A program made the position numbers and the translations under genes. From Stutzerimonas stutzeri RCH2 (GTDB taxonomy: Bacteria; Pseudomonadota; Gammaproteobacteria; Pseudomonadales; Pseudomonadaceae), in NCBI RefSeq assembly GCF_000327065.1, contig NC_019936.1:2435001-2499000 (forward strand): a DNA stretch of 64,000 nt, read 5' to 3'. A model generated the notes under the pieces. The model saw only the letters and a list, made by a program, of their open reading frames with translations. It searched no databases and was not told the DNA's origin. Below are positions 27,977 to 36,352 of the stretch, one piece after another (positions within the stretch are counted from its first letter, which is position 1; each line of letters begins with the position of its first letter).

Positions 27977-28075
27977 CCGTAAATCCCCATCTGGTGGTTA
28001 GAATCAGAACAATCTAAGGAAACCGGCTGTCTGTATGCCCAAGCTGTTCGCAAGGTATAAGACAAGTTTCCGGAA

Positions 28076-28666
28076 TTAAGTTTCAGCTGTATCGGAAAAT
28101 TTTTCGCGAAGCTTATCGAGTGCACGCTTGTAGCGCATCTTCGTTGCGCTTAGACCCATGTGCATGATATCGGCTATTTCCTGAAACTCGAGTTCAGCAA
28201 CAAAACGCAACACCAATATTTCCCGATCAATCGGATTCACATGCACTAGCCAACGGTCGAGCCCGGTCTTTTCTTCGATTTTCGGGGCTTTTTCATCTGA
28301 GGCCTCTTCAAGCGGATCCAGACTGAGCGCATCAAGCAGACGCCTCTTTCGACGCTCCTTGCGATATTGAGTAATACATTCGTTATAAGTGATGCTGTAT
28401 AGCCATGTTTTAAACTTCGACTTGCCTTCAAAGTTTTTCAAGCCATAAAGAACCTTGAGCATCACCTCCTGACAAACATCGTCGGCGTCCCGCTCGTTTC
28501 CCAAATAACGCGCGCACACATTAAACAAAGTGCGCTGATAACGACGCATCAGCTCTTCATAAGCGCGCGTTATATGAAACAGCTCGACATGCGCGTGCTG
28601 CACCAGCTCTTCGTCGGTGAGCTGGCGAGGGTCGTAGCGCGATATGGACGATGGGGTTTTAGTCAA
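28076..28666 (-). CDS. sigX: SigX, ECF sigma factor
   Basis: 196 residues, the same length as P. aeruginosa SigX. Region 2 includes DADDVCQEVMLKVLYGL and FKTWLYSITYNECI. Region 4 includes EFQEIADIMHMGLSATKMRYKRAL. The only start that preserves the family N-terminus is TTG at 28666. The ribosome site is weak, which suggests low or regulated translation. SigX directs oprF and membrane fluidity/fatty acid genes. No anti-sigma gene is present; CmpX upstream is linked to its activity in P. aeruginosa. Confidence 0.96.
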   Translation of the reverse strand: MTKTPSSISRYDPRQLTDEELVQHAHVELFHITRAYEELMRRYQRTLFNVCARYLGNERDADDVCQEVMLKVLYGLKNFEGKSKFKTWLYSITYNECITQYRKERRKRRLLDALSLDPLEEASDEKAPKIEEKTGLDRWLVHVNPIDREILVLRFVAELEFQEIADIMHMGLSATKMRYKRALDKLREKFSDTAET

Positions 28667-28750
28667 GACGCTTCGAGCCGGCAGTCAAAGTCACGGCCGC
28701 CATACATGGAAACCGGAAAAAAGGCGACGTACTTTACCAGAATCACCTGG

Positions 28751-29575
28751 CTACCGGCTGCCCACTCGCTGCTCCAGGAGAACTTTATTGGCGACCGAAG
28801 CCAGCTCTCCATCGTCGGTCAGTAACAGCGTTTTGACCGTACCAATCTCTTCAATCTGGCCTTCCAGATCACCAAGACTGACACGCTGCCCCACCTCATA
28901 TAGTTCGCGAACATAAATACCCGCCAGTATCTGCGCGACCAGCTCTCGACTGCCGAGACCAAAAGCCAGCGCCACGGCCAGGCCGACCGTAATCAACACG
29001 ATGGCGATAACGTAGTTGAGAAGCTCTGTCTTGACCTCTAGCTGTCCGATCGCGACGGAAATGCTGATGATGATCACCAGCCCCTGCGCCATTCGTGCCA
29101 GGCCGTTTGCGTAGTCCAGCCCGACGCTTTCTGCGGCGCCACGAACCAGGCCGCTGAGCAACTGCGCCAAAAGCACCCCAGCCAGCAGAATCAAAGCTGC
29201 ACCAAACACTTTGGGTACGTAAAGCGCAAGCATATCCAGCGTTGCCGACACACGCTCCAGGCCCAGGGACTCAGCCGCCGAAACCAGGAAAATGAGCAGC
29301 ACAAACCAGTACACCACCTTGCCGATCAGGGCCGAGACTGGAATACGTATTCCTGCTCGACCGAGCAGCTTGGTAAGACCAGTGCCCGCCATCAACCGAT
29401 CCAACCCTACCTTGGCGAGCACCTTGGAGAGCAGCGTATCGAGCAGTTTGGCCACCACAAAGCCCAGCAATACCACGACCAGGGCGCCGAAAAGCCGGGG
29501 GATGAAGCCTGCGACAGAAGCCCACAGCGAACTCATCGCTGCCAGAAGACTTTGGGTCCAGGGATCGAATTCCAT
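28751..29575 (-). CDS. cmpX: CmpX, mechanosensitive-channel-like inner membrane protein
   Basis: 274 residues with several hydrophobic spans (about 15-45, 85-105, 125-150, 165-185, 190-215) and a C-terminal MscS-like soluble beta domain (VRELYEVGQRVSLGDLEGQIEEIGTVKTLL). In P. aeruginosa CmpX influences SigX and cell-envelope stress responses. It sits between crfX (2-base gap) and sigX. Confidence 0.93.
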   Translation of the reverse strand: MEFDPWTQSLLAAMSSLWASVAGFIPRLFGALVVVLLGFVVAKLLDTLLSKVLAKVGLDRLMAGTGLTKLLGRAGIRIPVSALIGKVVYWFVLLIFLVSAAESLGLERVSATLDMLALYVPKVFGAALILLAGVLLAQLLSGLVRGAAESVGLDYANGLARMAQGLVIIISISVAIGQLEVKTELLNYVIAIVLITVGLAVALAFGLGSRELVAQILAGIYVRELYEVGQRVSLGDLEGQIEEIGTVKTLLLTDDGELASVANKVLLEQRVGSR

Positions 29576-29577
29576 GA

Positions 29578-29820
29578 TCAGTCAGCCTTATCGAATGAAC
29601 GGTTGGAGGTTTCTCGACGAGAGACGGGAGCGAGATGCCCCTTGCCGCTATTGACGGCCATCATCAACGCTTGCAGCCAATGCCCGATCAGCGCGAAAAG
29701 GTCACCTGCGCCGACTTGGCGGTTGGCCGTCTTGAGAACGCGACCCAGGCAAGCATCGTCGTCATGGACAGAAGGCTTGTTGAGCAGGTCGCGCAAGGAT
29801 TCTTCGAAGGGATCGCGCAT
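29578..29820 (-). CDS. crfX: CrfX, small protein upstream of cmpX
   Basis: 80 residues, no membrane span or signal peptide: MRDPFEESLRDLLNKPSVHDDDACLGRVLKTANRQVGAGDLFAL-type cytosolic helices. Position and size match CrfX (PA1774) of the crfX-cmpX-sigX-oprF block. The stop is 2 bases from the cmpX start, so they are co-transcribed. Molecular function is not established. Confidence 0.87.
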   Translation of the reverse strand: MRDPFEESLRDLLNKPSVHDDDACLGRVLKTANRQVGAGDLFALIGHWLQALMMAVNSGKGHLAPVSRRETSNRSFDKAD

Positions 29821-29876
29821 GCAAACCTCGCTAAAGTATGTCGGCTAGACGGCTTGTGACCGGGTAGGAGTCACAT

Positions 29877-30872
29877 TCAAACCCAACGCAGCCGACGCAG
29901 GATCCACCACTGAAGGAGCGCAACACCGCCGATCAGCACGCAGGCCACGACGAATCCATACGGGAAATCGGCACCGGGGATGCCCCCGACATTGATCCCG
30001 AGCAACCCGGTCAGAAAGCTCAGCGGCAGGAAAAAGCCGGTAATGATAGCAAGCAGGTACATGGTGCGGTTCATTCGCTCGCTGAGTCTGCGGTGCTCCG
30101 ACTCGAGCACCAGGTTTATCCGCTCACGAACCATATCGAGCTCTTCCAGATAGCGGGTTAGCCGGTTGGTCAGCTCATTCCAGTACTCGGTATCGTCCTC
30201 GGCGAACCAGCTCAGCCGATGGCGCGTCAGCTGTCCGTAAAGCTCTCGCTGGGGTAGCAGGAAGCGACGCAGCCCTGCCGCCTGCCTGCGCAGGGAGAGC
30301 ATCGAATCGTGCTCCGGTGTATAGCGCTCGTTACTTTCAAGCGCCTCCTCTTCGTCGTCGATTCGCTCACCCAGCTGCATGACCAGATCGTCTACGCGGT
30401 CCGTCATCGCCTCAGCCAGATAAAGAAGAAGCTCGGACGCCGACTTCGGCCCCCTACCCTCCGTCAGTAACCGAATGACCACATCAGTTGAGCGCAGCGG
30501 TCTCAGCCGAAGGGAGATGACCCGCTGCCGATCGGCGAAGACGCGCACGGAAACCATGTCCTCCGGCTCCGCGTCGGGATTCAGGTTCACCCCGCGCAAA
30601 AACAGCAGCAGCTCTTCATGTGGAAGCGTCAGCATGCGCGGCCGCGTGTTTTCCTCGAGCAGAACGTCACAGGCGAAAGGACTGAGCCCGCTGTGCCTAC
30701 GTAGCCACTCATGCGCCTGCGGCTGCCCACGATCCCAGTGCAACCAGATGCTCTCGCAAGCGGCAAGCTGCAGCTCGGCCAGATCGCTGTAACCGACCTG
30801 CCGCGCACCACCGCTGCCATCTAAAACGAAGGCATGGATCAACCCGCACTGGTCGTTTTCGGTTTCCCGCAT
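29877..30872 (-). CDS. cmaX: CmaX, CorA/ZntB-family divalent cation transporter
   Basis: 331 residues. A long cytoplasmic N-terminal domain with coiled-coil helices is followed by two C-terminal membrane helices. The pore signature GIN is present (LTGLLGINVGGIPG), in the form typical of ZntB-like members. Probably a pentameric magnesium or zinc channel/transporter. It is upstream of crfX on the same strand with a 56-base gap. The PAO1 neighbour is the same. Confidence 0.9.
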   Translation of the reverse strand: MRETENDQCGLIHAFVLDGSGGARQVGYSDLAELQLAACESIWLHWDRGQPQAHEWLRRHSGLSPFACDVLLEENTRPRMLTLPHEELLLFLRGVNLNPDAEPEDMVSVRVFADRQRVISLRLRPLRSTDVVIRLLTEGRGPKSASELLLYLAEAMTDRVDDLVMQLGERIDDEEEALESNERYTPEHDSMLSLRRQAAGLRRFLLPQRELYGQLTRHRLSWFAEDDTEYWNELTNRLTRYLEELDMVRERINLVLESEHRRLSERMNRTMYLLAIITGFFLPLSFLTGLLGINVGGIPGADFPYGFVVACVLIGGVALLQWWILRRLRWV

Positions 30873-30896
30873 CTATCCGTTCCGTCGTTGCTCATG

Positions 30897-30919
30897 AAAA
30901 GCCCGGCATCGCCGGGCTC
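30897..30919 (-). terminator. rraA terminator
   Basis: Minus strand AGCCCGGC, loop GAT, GCCGGGCT followed by TTTTC, 37 bases after the rraA stop. Confidence 0.85.
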
Positions 30920-30955
30920 AAGGGTAATGACTGACGCAGCCGTTTACGCGGCCTT

Positions 30956-31444
30956 TTACTCCGGCACCGACAGCGGCTCAGGCGATACGATGATGCCGTT
31001 GTTATCGGCATACACGTACTCGCCCGGGCGAAACGTCACGCCACAGAAGGTCACCGGAACATTGAGATCACCGATGCCGCGCTTGTCGGTTTTCATCGGA
31101 TGACTGGCCAGCGCCTGAACGCCAAGCTCGGTCTGCGCGAGGACATCGACATCCCGCACACAGCCATAAATGACCAGACCTTCCCAGCCGTTGCGTGCCG
31201 CTTTCTCTGCAAGCATGTCGCCCAGCAAGGCGCGACGGAGCGAGCCGCCACCATCGACCACCAGCACCTTGCCGGTGCCGTCGACATCAACCTGATCCTT
31301 GACCAGGGAATTGTCCTCGAAGCATTTGATGGTCACGATCTCACCACCAAAGGAATCGCGGCCACCGAAGTTGCTGAACAGCGGTTCGACGACTTGCACG
31401 AGTTCCGGATAGGCGTCGCACAGATCAGGCGTGACGTATTGCAT
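30956..31444 (-). CDS. rraA: RraA, regulator of ribonuclease E activity / aldolase-like fold
   Basis: 162 residues, the exact family length. The RraA core [27 protein letters not shown] and the arginine/aspartate site segment [11 protein letters not shown] are present. RraA trimers bind RNase E and slow mRNA decay in enterics. Related proteins act as 4-hydroxy-4-methyl-2-oxoglutarate aldolases, so the name is by homology. Confidence 0.93.
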   Translation of the reverse strand: MQYVTPDLCDAYPELVQVVEPLFSNFGGRDSFGGEIVTIKCFEDNSLVKDQVDVDGTGKVLVVDGGGSLRRALLGDMLAEKAARNGWEGLVIYGCVRDVDVLAQTELGVQALASHPMKTDKRGIGDLNVPVTFCGVTFRPGEYVYADNNGIIVSPEPLSVPE

Positions 31445-31568
31445 GGAAAGCTCCTTCTGCTTGGAAATTACGGCGACATCCAGCGTACAGCCATATAGGC
31501 GCGCATATTAGCCGCTGAACGCTCTAGGCGGAACGAAATCGCTGGAATGACGATTATTCAGCACCAAC

Positions 31569-31593
31569 AAAAACGGGGCTGACGCCCCGTTTT
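31569..31593 (-). terminator. ppsA terminator
   Basis: AAACGGGGC, loop, GCCCCGTTT followed on the minus strand by a T-run, 18 bases after the ppsA stop. Confidence 0.85.
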
Positions 31594-31610
31594 CGTTACC
31601 GACTCAACCG

Positions 31611-33980
31611 TTAGATCTCACGGTCGGCGAGGAAGAACCAGGTGTCGAGAACCGAATCCGGGTTGAGGGATACGCTCTCGATGCCCTGCTCCATCAGCCA
31701 CTTGGCCAAGTCAGGGTGATCCGATGGTCCCTGACCACAGATACCGATGTACTTGCCGGCCTTGTTGCAGGCCTGGATGGCGTTGGCGAGCAGCTTCTTC
31801 ACCGCCGGGTTACGCTCGTCGAACAAGTGGGCGATGATGCCGGAGTCGCGGTCCAGACCCAGGGTCAGCTGAGTCATGTCGTTCGAGCCGATGGAGAAAC
31901 CATCGAAGAACTCCAGGAACTCATCTGCCAGCAGAGCGTTGGACGGCAGCTCGCACATCATGATGACGCGTAGGCCATTCTCGCCACGCTTGAGGCCGTA
32001 CTTCGCCAACAGATCGATGACCTGCGAGGCTTCGCCCAGGGTGCGCACGAAGGGAACCATCAGCTCGACGTTGGTCAGACCCATGACGTCGCGGACCTTC
32101 TTCATCGCGCGGCATTCGAGCTCGAAGCAGTCGCGGAACGAGTCACTGATGTAACGCGAGGCACCGCGGAAGCCCAGCATCGGGTTTTCTTCTTCCGGCT
32201 CGTACAGCTTGCCGCCGATCAGGTTGGCGTATTCATTGGACTTGAAGTCCGACAGGCGCACGATGACCTTCTTCGGCCAGAAGGCGGCTGCCAGGGTACT
32301 TACGCCCTCGACCAGCTTCTCGACGTAGAAATTGACGGGATCGTCGTAGCCTGCAATGCGCTTCTCGACGCTGCTCTTCACATCGGCCGGCAGGCCTTCG
32401 AAGTTCAGCAGCGCCTTGGGGTGCACGCCGATCATGCGGTTGATGATGAACTCGAGACGCGCCAGGCCGACGCCTTCGTTCGGCAGATGCGCGAAGTCGA
32501 AGGCACGGTCAGGATTGCCGACGTTCATCATGATCTTGAACGGCAGTTCCGGCATGGCGTCGATGGAGTTCTGGCGAATGTCGAAGCCCAGCTCACCATC
32601 GAAGATCAGGCCGGTGTCGCCTTCGGCGCAGGAAACGGTCACGCGCTGGCCGTCTTTCAGCAGCTCGGTAGCGTTACCGCAACCCACCACAGCGGGAATG
32701 CCCAGCTCGCGGGCGATGATCGCCGCATGGCAAGTACGCCCGCCACGGTTGGTGACGATGGCGCTGGCACGCTTCATCACCGGCTCCCAATCCGGGTCGG
32801 TCATGTCGGAAACCAGCACGTCGCCCGGCTGGACCTTGTCCATTTCGCTGACGTCGTGGATGACCTTGACCGGGCCAGCGCCGATGCGTTGACCGATGGC
32901 ACGGCCTTCGACCAGCACGGTGCCTTTTTCCTTCAGCAGGTAGCGCTCCATGACATTGGCGCTGCTGCGGCTCTTAACGGTTTCCGGACGCGCCTGGACG
33001 ATATACAGCTGGTTGTCATCGCCATCTTTGGCCCATTCGATGTCCATCGGACGACCGTAGTGTTTCTCGATGGTCATCGCCTGCTTGGCGAGGTTGGTCA
33101 CTTCTTCGTCCGTCAGGCAGAAGCGCATGCGATCGGCCTGATCGACATCGACAGTCTTGACCGACTTGCCGGCGCTGGCTTCAGCGCCGTACACCATCTT
33201 GATCGCCTTGCTGCCCAGGTTGCGGCGCAGGATGGCGGGACGTCCGGCTTCCAGGGTGTGCTTGTGCACGTAGAATTCGTCCGGATTGACCGCGCCCTGA
33301 ACGACCGTCTCACCCAGGCCGTAAGCACCGGTGATGAACACCACGTCACGGAAGCCGGATTCGGTATCCAGCGTGAACATGACACCGGCGGTGCCGGTTT
33401 CCGAACGCACCATGCGCTGCACACCGGCAGACAGGGCGACCAGCTTGTGATCGAAGCCCTGGTGCACGCGGTAAGCAATGGCACGGTCATTGAACAGCGA
33501 GGCGAACACTTCCTTGGTCGCGCGGATCACGTTGTCCACGCCGCGGATGTTGAGGAAGGTTTCCTGCTGACCGGCGAACGAAGCATCCGGCAGGTCTTCT
33601 GCGGTAGCCGAGGAACGCACCGCGACTGCCATGTTGTCATTGCCGCCGGACATCTCCGCGAAGGCGGTGCGGATATCGGCATCCAGTTGCGGCGGGAACT
33701 GTGCTTCCATCACCCAACCGCGAATCTGCGCGCCGGCTTTGGCGAGGGCGTTCACGTCATCCACGTCCAGCGCATCGAGAAGCGCATGGATCTGCTCATT
33801 GAGACCGCTGAGCTCCATGAAATCACGATAGGCCTGGGCCGTAGTGGCGAAACCGCCAGGCACCGAAACACCCGCGCCCGCGAGGTTGCTGATCATCTCG
33901 CCGAGGGAGGCGTTCTTGCCCCCTACACGCTCAACGTCATGATTGCCGAGCTTATCGAGGGAAACTACGTACTCTACCAA
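31611..33980 (-). CDS. ppsA: phosphoenolpyruvate synthase
   Basis: 789 residues. The N-terminal ATP-binding domain begins [12 protein letters not shown]. The phosphohistidine swivel domain is [21 protein letters not shown]. The C-terminal PEP/pyruvate TIM barrel ends in [17 protein letters not shown]. The start is TTG (33980) with GGAG 8 bases upstream and [12 protein letters not shown] as the family N-terminus. It makes PEP from pyruvate and ATP for gluconeogenesis. It is divergent from ppsR, which controls it by phosphorylation in related bacteria. Confidence 0.97.
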   Translation of the reverse strand: MVEYVVSLDKLGNHDVERVGGKNASLGEMISNLAGAGVSVPGGFATTAQAYRDFMELSGLNEQIHALLDALDVDDVNALAKAGAQIRGWVMEAQFPPQLDADIRTAFAEMSGGNDNMAVAVRSSATAEDLPDASFAGQQETFLNIRGVDNVIRATKEVFASLFNDRAIAYRVHQGFDHKLVALSAGVQRMVRSETGTAGVMFTLDTESGFRDVVFITGAYGLGETVVQGAVNPDEFYVHKHTLEAGRPAILRRNLGSKAIKMVYGAEASAGKSVKTVDVDQADRMRFCLTDEEVTNLAKQAMTIEKHYGRPMDIEWAKDGDDNQLYIVQARPETVKSRSSANVMERYLLKEKGTVLVEGRAIGQRIGAGPVKVIHDVSEMDKVQPGDVLVSDMTDPDWEPVMKRASAIVTNRGGRTCHAAIIARELGIPAVVGCGNATELLKDGQRVTVSCAEGDTGLIFDGELGFDIRQNSIDAMPELPFKIMMNVGNPDRAFDFAHLPNEGVGLARLEFIINRMIGVHPKALLNFEGLPADVKSSVEKRIAGYDDPVNFYVEKLVEGVSTLAAAFWPKKVIVRLSDFKSNEYANLIGGKLYEPEEENPMLGFRGASRYISDSFRDCFELECRAMKKVRDVMGLTNVELMVPFVRTLGEASQVIDLLAKYGLKRGENGLRVIMMCELPSNALLADEFLEFFDGFSIGSNDMTQLTLGLDRDSGIIAHLFDERNPAVKKLLANAIQACNKAGKYIGICGQGPSDHPDLAKWLMEQGIESVSLNPDSVLDTWFFLADREI

Positions 33981-34134
33981 GGTGATCTCTCCACATTAGT
34001 GTTGGAAACTCAACCGGGGCCCGGCCGCACGACTGTGGCCCGACCCTGCAAAATAAGTAACAATGCCCGCCAACCGGGCTCGGCGAAGGGCCTACTATAG
34101 CTGGGAACCGTTCTCGACTTAAGGCCCAAGGCAC

Positions 34135-34953
34135 ATGAAACGAACTGCTTTCTTCATTTCGGACGGCACAGGCATCACCGCAGAAACCCTGGGCCAGAGT
34201 CTTCTGGCACAGTTCGAGAACATAACCTTCACGAAACTGACCCGCCCGTACATAGACACCGCGGAAAAAGCGCGGGCCATGGTACAGCAAATCAATAATG
34301 CCGCGGAAAAGGACGGTGGCCGGCCGATCATCTTCGACACGCTGGTTAACCAGGAAATCCGTGACATTCTGGCCGAATCCAATGGCTTCATGATCGACAT
34401 CTTCTCTTCGTTCCTTGCTCCGTTGGAACATGAGCTGATGTCACGTTCCTCGTATTCCGTTGGTAAATCCCACTCCATCAGCCACAACGCCAACTACATG
34501 GAGCGTATCGACGCGGTCAACTTCGCGCTCGATAACGACGATGGCGCCCGCACCCGCTATTACGACAAGGCCGACCTGATCCTCGTGGGCGTTTCCCGCT
34601 GCGGCAAGACGCCTACTTGTCTGTACATGGCGATGCAGTACGGCATCCGCGCCGCCAACTACCCGCTGACCGAGGACGACATGGAGCGCCTGCAGCTGCC
34701 CAGCGTGCTCAAGGAGTACAAGGACAAGCTGTTCGGCCTGACCATTGATCCCGACCGCCTGGCTGCCATTCGCCACGAGCGTAAACCCAACAGTCGTTAC
34801 GCCAGTTTCGCCCAGTGCGAGTTCGAAGTTCGCGAAGTGGAAAATCTCTTCCGCCGCGAGAACATCAACTACATCAACTCGACCCATTTCTCTGTCGAGG
34901 AAATCTCCGCAAAGATCCTCGTGGAGAAAGGCGTCGAGCGTCGACTCAAATAA
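34135..34953 (+). CDS. ppsR: PpsR-type bifunctional kinase/pyrophosphorylase regulating PEP synthase
   Basis: 272 residues, DUF299 family. The N-terminus [15 protein letters not shown] and the P-loop [10 protein letters not shown] (about 152-161) are diagnostic. Such proteins ADP-dependently phosphorylate and inactivate PEP synthase on Thr and reverse this with Pi. Its divergent placement next to ppsA supports the substrate assignment. A bidirectional terminator follows. Confidence 0.95.
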   Translation: MKRTAFFISDGTGITAETLGQSLLAQFENITFTKLTRPYIDTAEKARAMVQQINNAAEKDGGRPIIFDTLVNQEIRDILAESNGFMIDIFSSFLAPLEHELMSRSSYSVGKSHSISHNANYMERIDAVNFALDNDDGARTRYYDKADLILVGVSRCGKTPTCLYMAMQYGIRAANYPLTEDDMERLQLPSVLKEYKDKLFGLTIDPDRLAAIRHERKPNSRYASFAQCEFEVREVENLFRRENINYINSTHFSVEEISAKILVEKGVERRLK

Positions 34954-34973
34954 CCGCCGCTTCGCTAGACAAC

Positions 34974-35000
34974 AAAAAGTCCGCTTGGTGCGGACTTTTT
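34974..35000. terminator. bidirectional terminator between ppsR and prpF
   Basis: AAAAAGTCCGC, loop TTGGT, GCGGACTTTTT. It has a T-run on both strands and lies between converging ppsR and prpF. Confidence 0.9.
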
Positions 35001-35046
35001 GCGTTTTTCAGCTAGAAGAATTCAGTTGTCGGCGCTCGGAAGTCCA

Positions 35047-36234
35047 TCAGAACGCGTCGCCTGGCACGCGAACCCAGCCCTCCATCAATACCCGCGCGCT
35101 GCGACTCATGATCGCTTTGGTAACGGTCCACTGGCCGTCGACCTGTTTCGCCTCGGCCCCAACCCGCAGCGTGCCGGACGGATGCCCGAAGCGCACGGCC
35201 TGGCGTTCACCGCCGCCTGCAGCAAGATTGACCAGCGTACCGGGAACGGCCGCCGCTGTGCCGATGGCCACCGCGCAGGTACCCATCATCGCGTGGTGCA
35301 GCTTGCCCATCGACAACGCCCGCACGAGCAGATCGACCTCAGCTGCATCGATGGTCTTTCCGCTGGAGGCCCGATAGCTTTTCGGCCGGGAAACAAAGGC
35401 GACCTTTGGCGTGTGTTGCCGGGTCAGTGCCTCTTCAGCGGTCTTGATCAAACCCATGCGCAAGGCACCGGCCACACGAATCGCCTCCAGCCGCGCCAGC
35501 GCCTCGGGGTTGCCGTTGATGTCCTCGCGCAGCTCGGTGCCCTGGTAGCCGATATCCTCGGCATTGACGAACACCGTCGGGATGCCGGCGCTGATCATGG
35601 TCGCCTTGAGCGTACCGACCCCAGGCACCTCCAGCTCATCCACGAGATTGCCGGTAGGGAACATCGAGCCGCCCTCCTCGCCATCATCCGACGGATCGAG
35701 GAATTCGAGCACGATCTCGGCAGCCGGGAAGGTCACGCCGTCCAGCTCGAAATCGCCAGTTTCCTGCGCCTGGCCATCAGTGACCGGCACATGGGCAATG
35801 ATGGTTTTGCCGATGTTGGCCTGCCAGATCCGCACCACACAGGTACCGTTCTGCGGAATACGCTCGGCATCCACCAGCCCTGCATGCAGCGCAAACGCAC
35901 CAGCACCGGTCGAAAGGTTGCCGCAGTTGCCACTCCAGTCGACGAACGGCTTGTCGATCGACACCTGACCATAGAGGTACTCGACATCGTGATCAGGCCG
36001 AGTGCTTTTTGACAGGATCACGCACTTGCTGGTGCTGGACGTGGCGCCACCCATGCCGTCGATATGCGCCGAGTACGGATCGGGGCTGCCGATCACGCGC
36101 ATGAACAGCTTGTCGCGCGCCGCGCCGGGCACCTGACAGCTTTCCGGAAGGTCTTGCAGCCGGAAGAACACGCCCTTGCTGGTGCCACCACGCATATAGG
36201 TCGCGGGAATTCTGACCTGGGATACATGAGCCAT
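35047..36234 (-). CDS. prpF: PrpF, 2-methylaconitate cis-trans isomerase
   Basis: 395 residues of the PrpF/diaminopimelate-epimerase-like fold. The N-terminus IPATYMRGGTSKGVFF and the segments HIDGMGGATSSTSK and WSGNCGNLSTGAGAFA (catalytic region) are family hallmarks. It isomerises the 2-methylaconitate isomer made by AcnD so that aconitase-type hydration can follow. It is the last gene of the prp operon in this window, 118 bases after acnD. Confidence 0.96.
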   Translation of the reverse strand: MAHVSQVRIPATYMRGGTSKGVFFRLQDLPESCQVPGAARDKLFMRVIGSPDPYSAHIDGMGGATSSTSKCVILSKSTRPDHDVEYLYGQVSIDKPFVDWSGNCGNLSTGAGAFALHAGLVDAERIPQNGTCVVRIWQANIGKTIIAHVPVTDGQAQETGDFELDGVTFPAAEIVLEFLDPSDDGEEGGSMFPTGNLVDELEVPGVGTLKATMISAGIPTVFVNAEDIGYQGTELREDINGNPEALARLEAIRVAGALRMGLIKTAEEALTRQHTPKVAFVSRPKSYRASSGKTIDAAEVDLLVRALSMGKLHHAMMGTCAVAIGTAAAVPGTLVNLAAGGGERQAVRFGHPSGTLRVGAEAKQVDGQWTVTKAIMSRSARVLMEGWVRVPGDAF

Positions 36235-36352
36235 GGAAATCTCGTCCTCATGAAACCGCTGCCACCGGCTGGCCGCAGCGCAGATGAAAGATGCAATCGC
36301 CGCCCCGCTTCAGTACATGAGGTTGCACCGAAGCAGAGCGGCCGATTGGTAG

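Noticed and set aside
32421-34100. 559-residue plus-strand frame opposite ppsA
   Set aside because: Antisense shadow of ppsA, with no recognisable domain.
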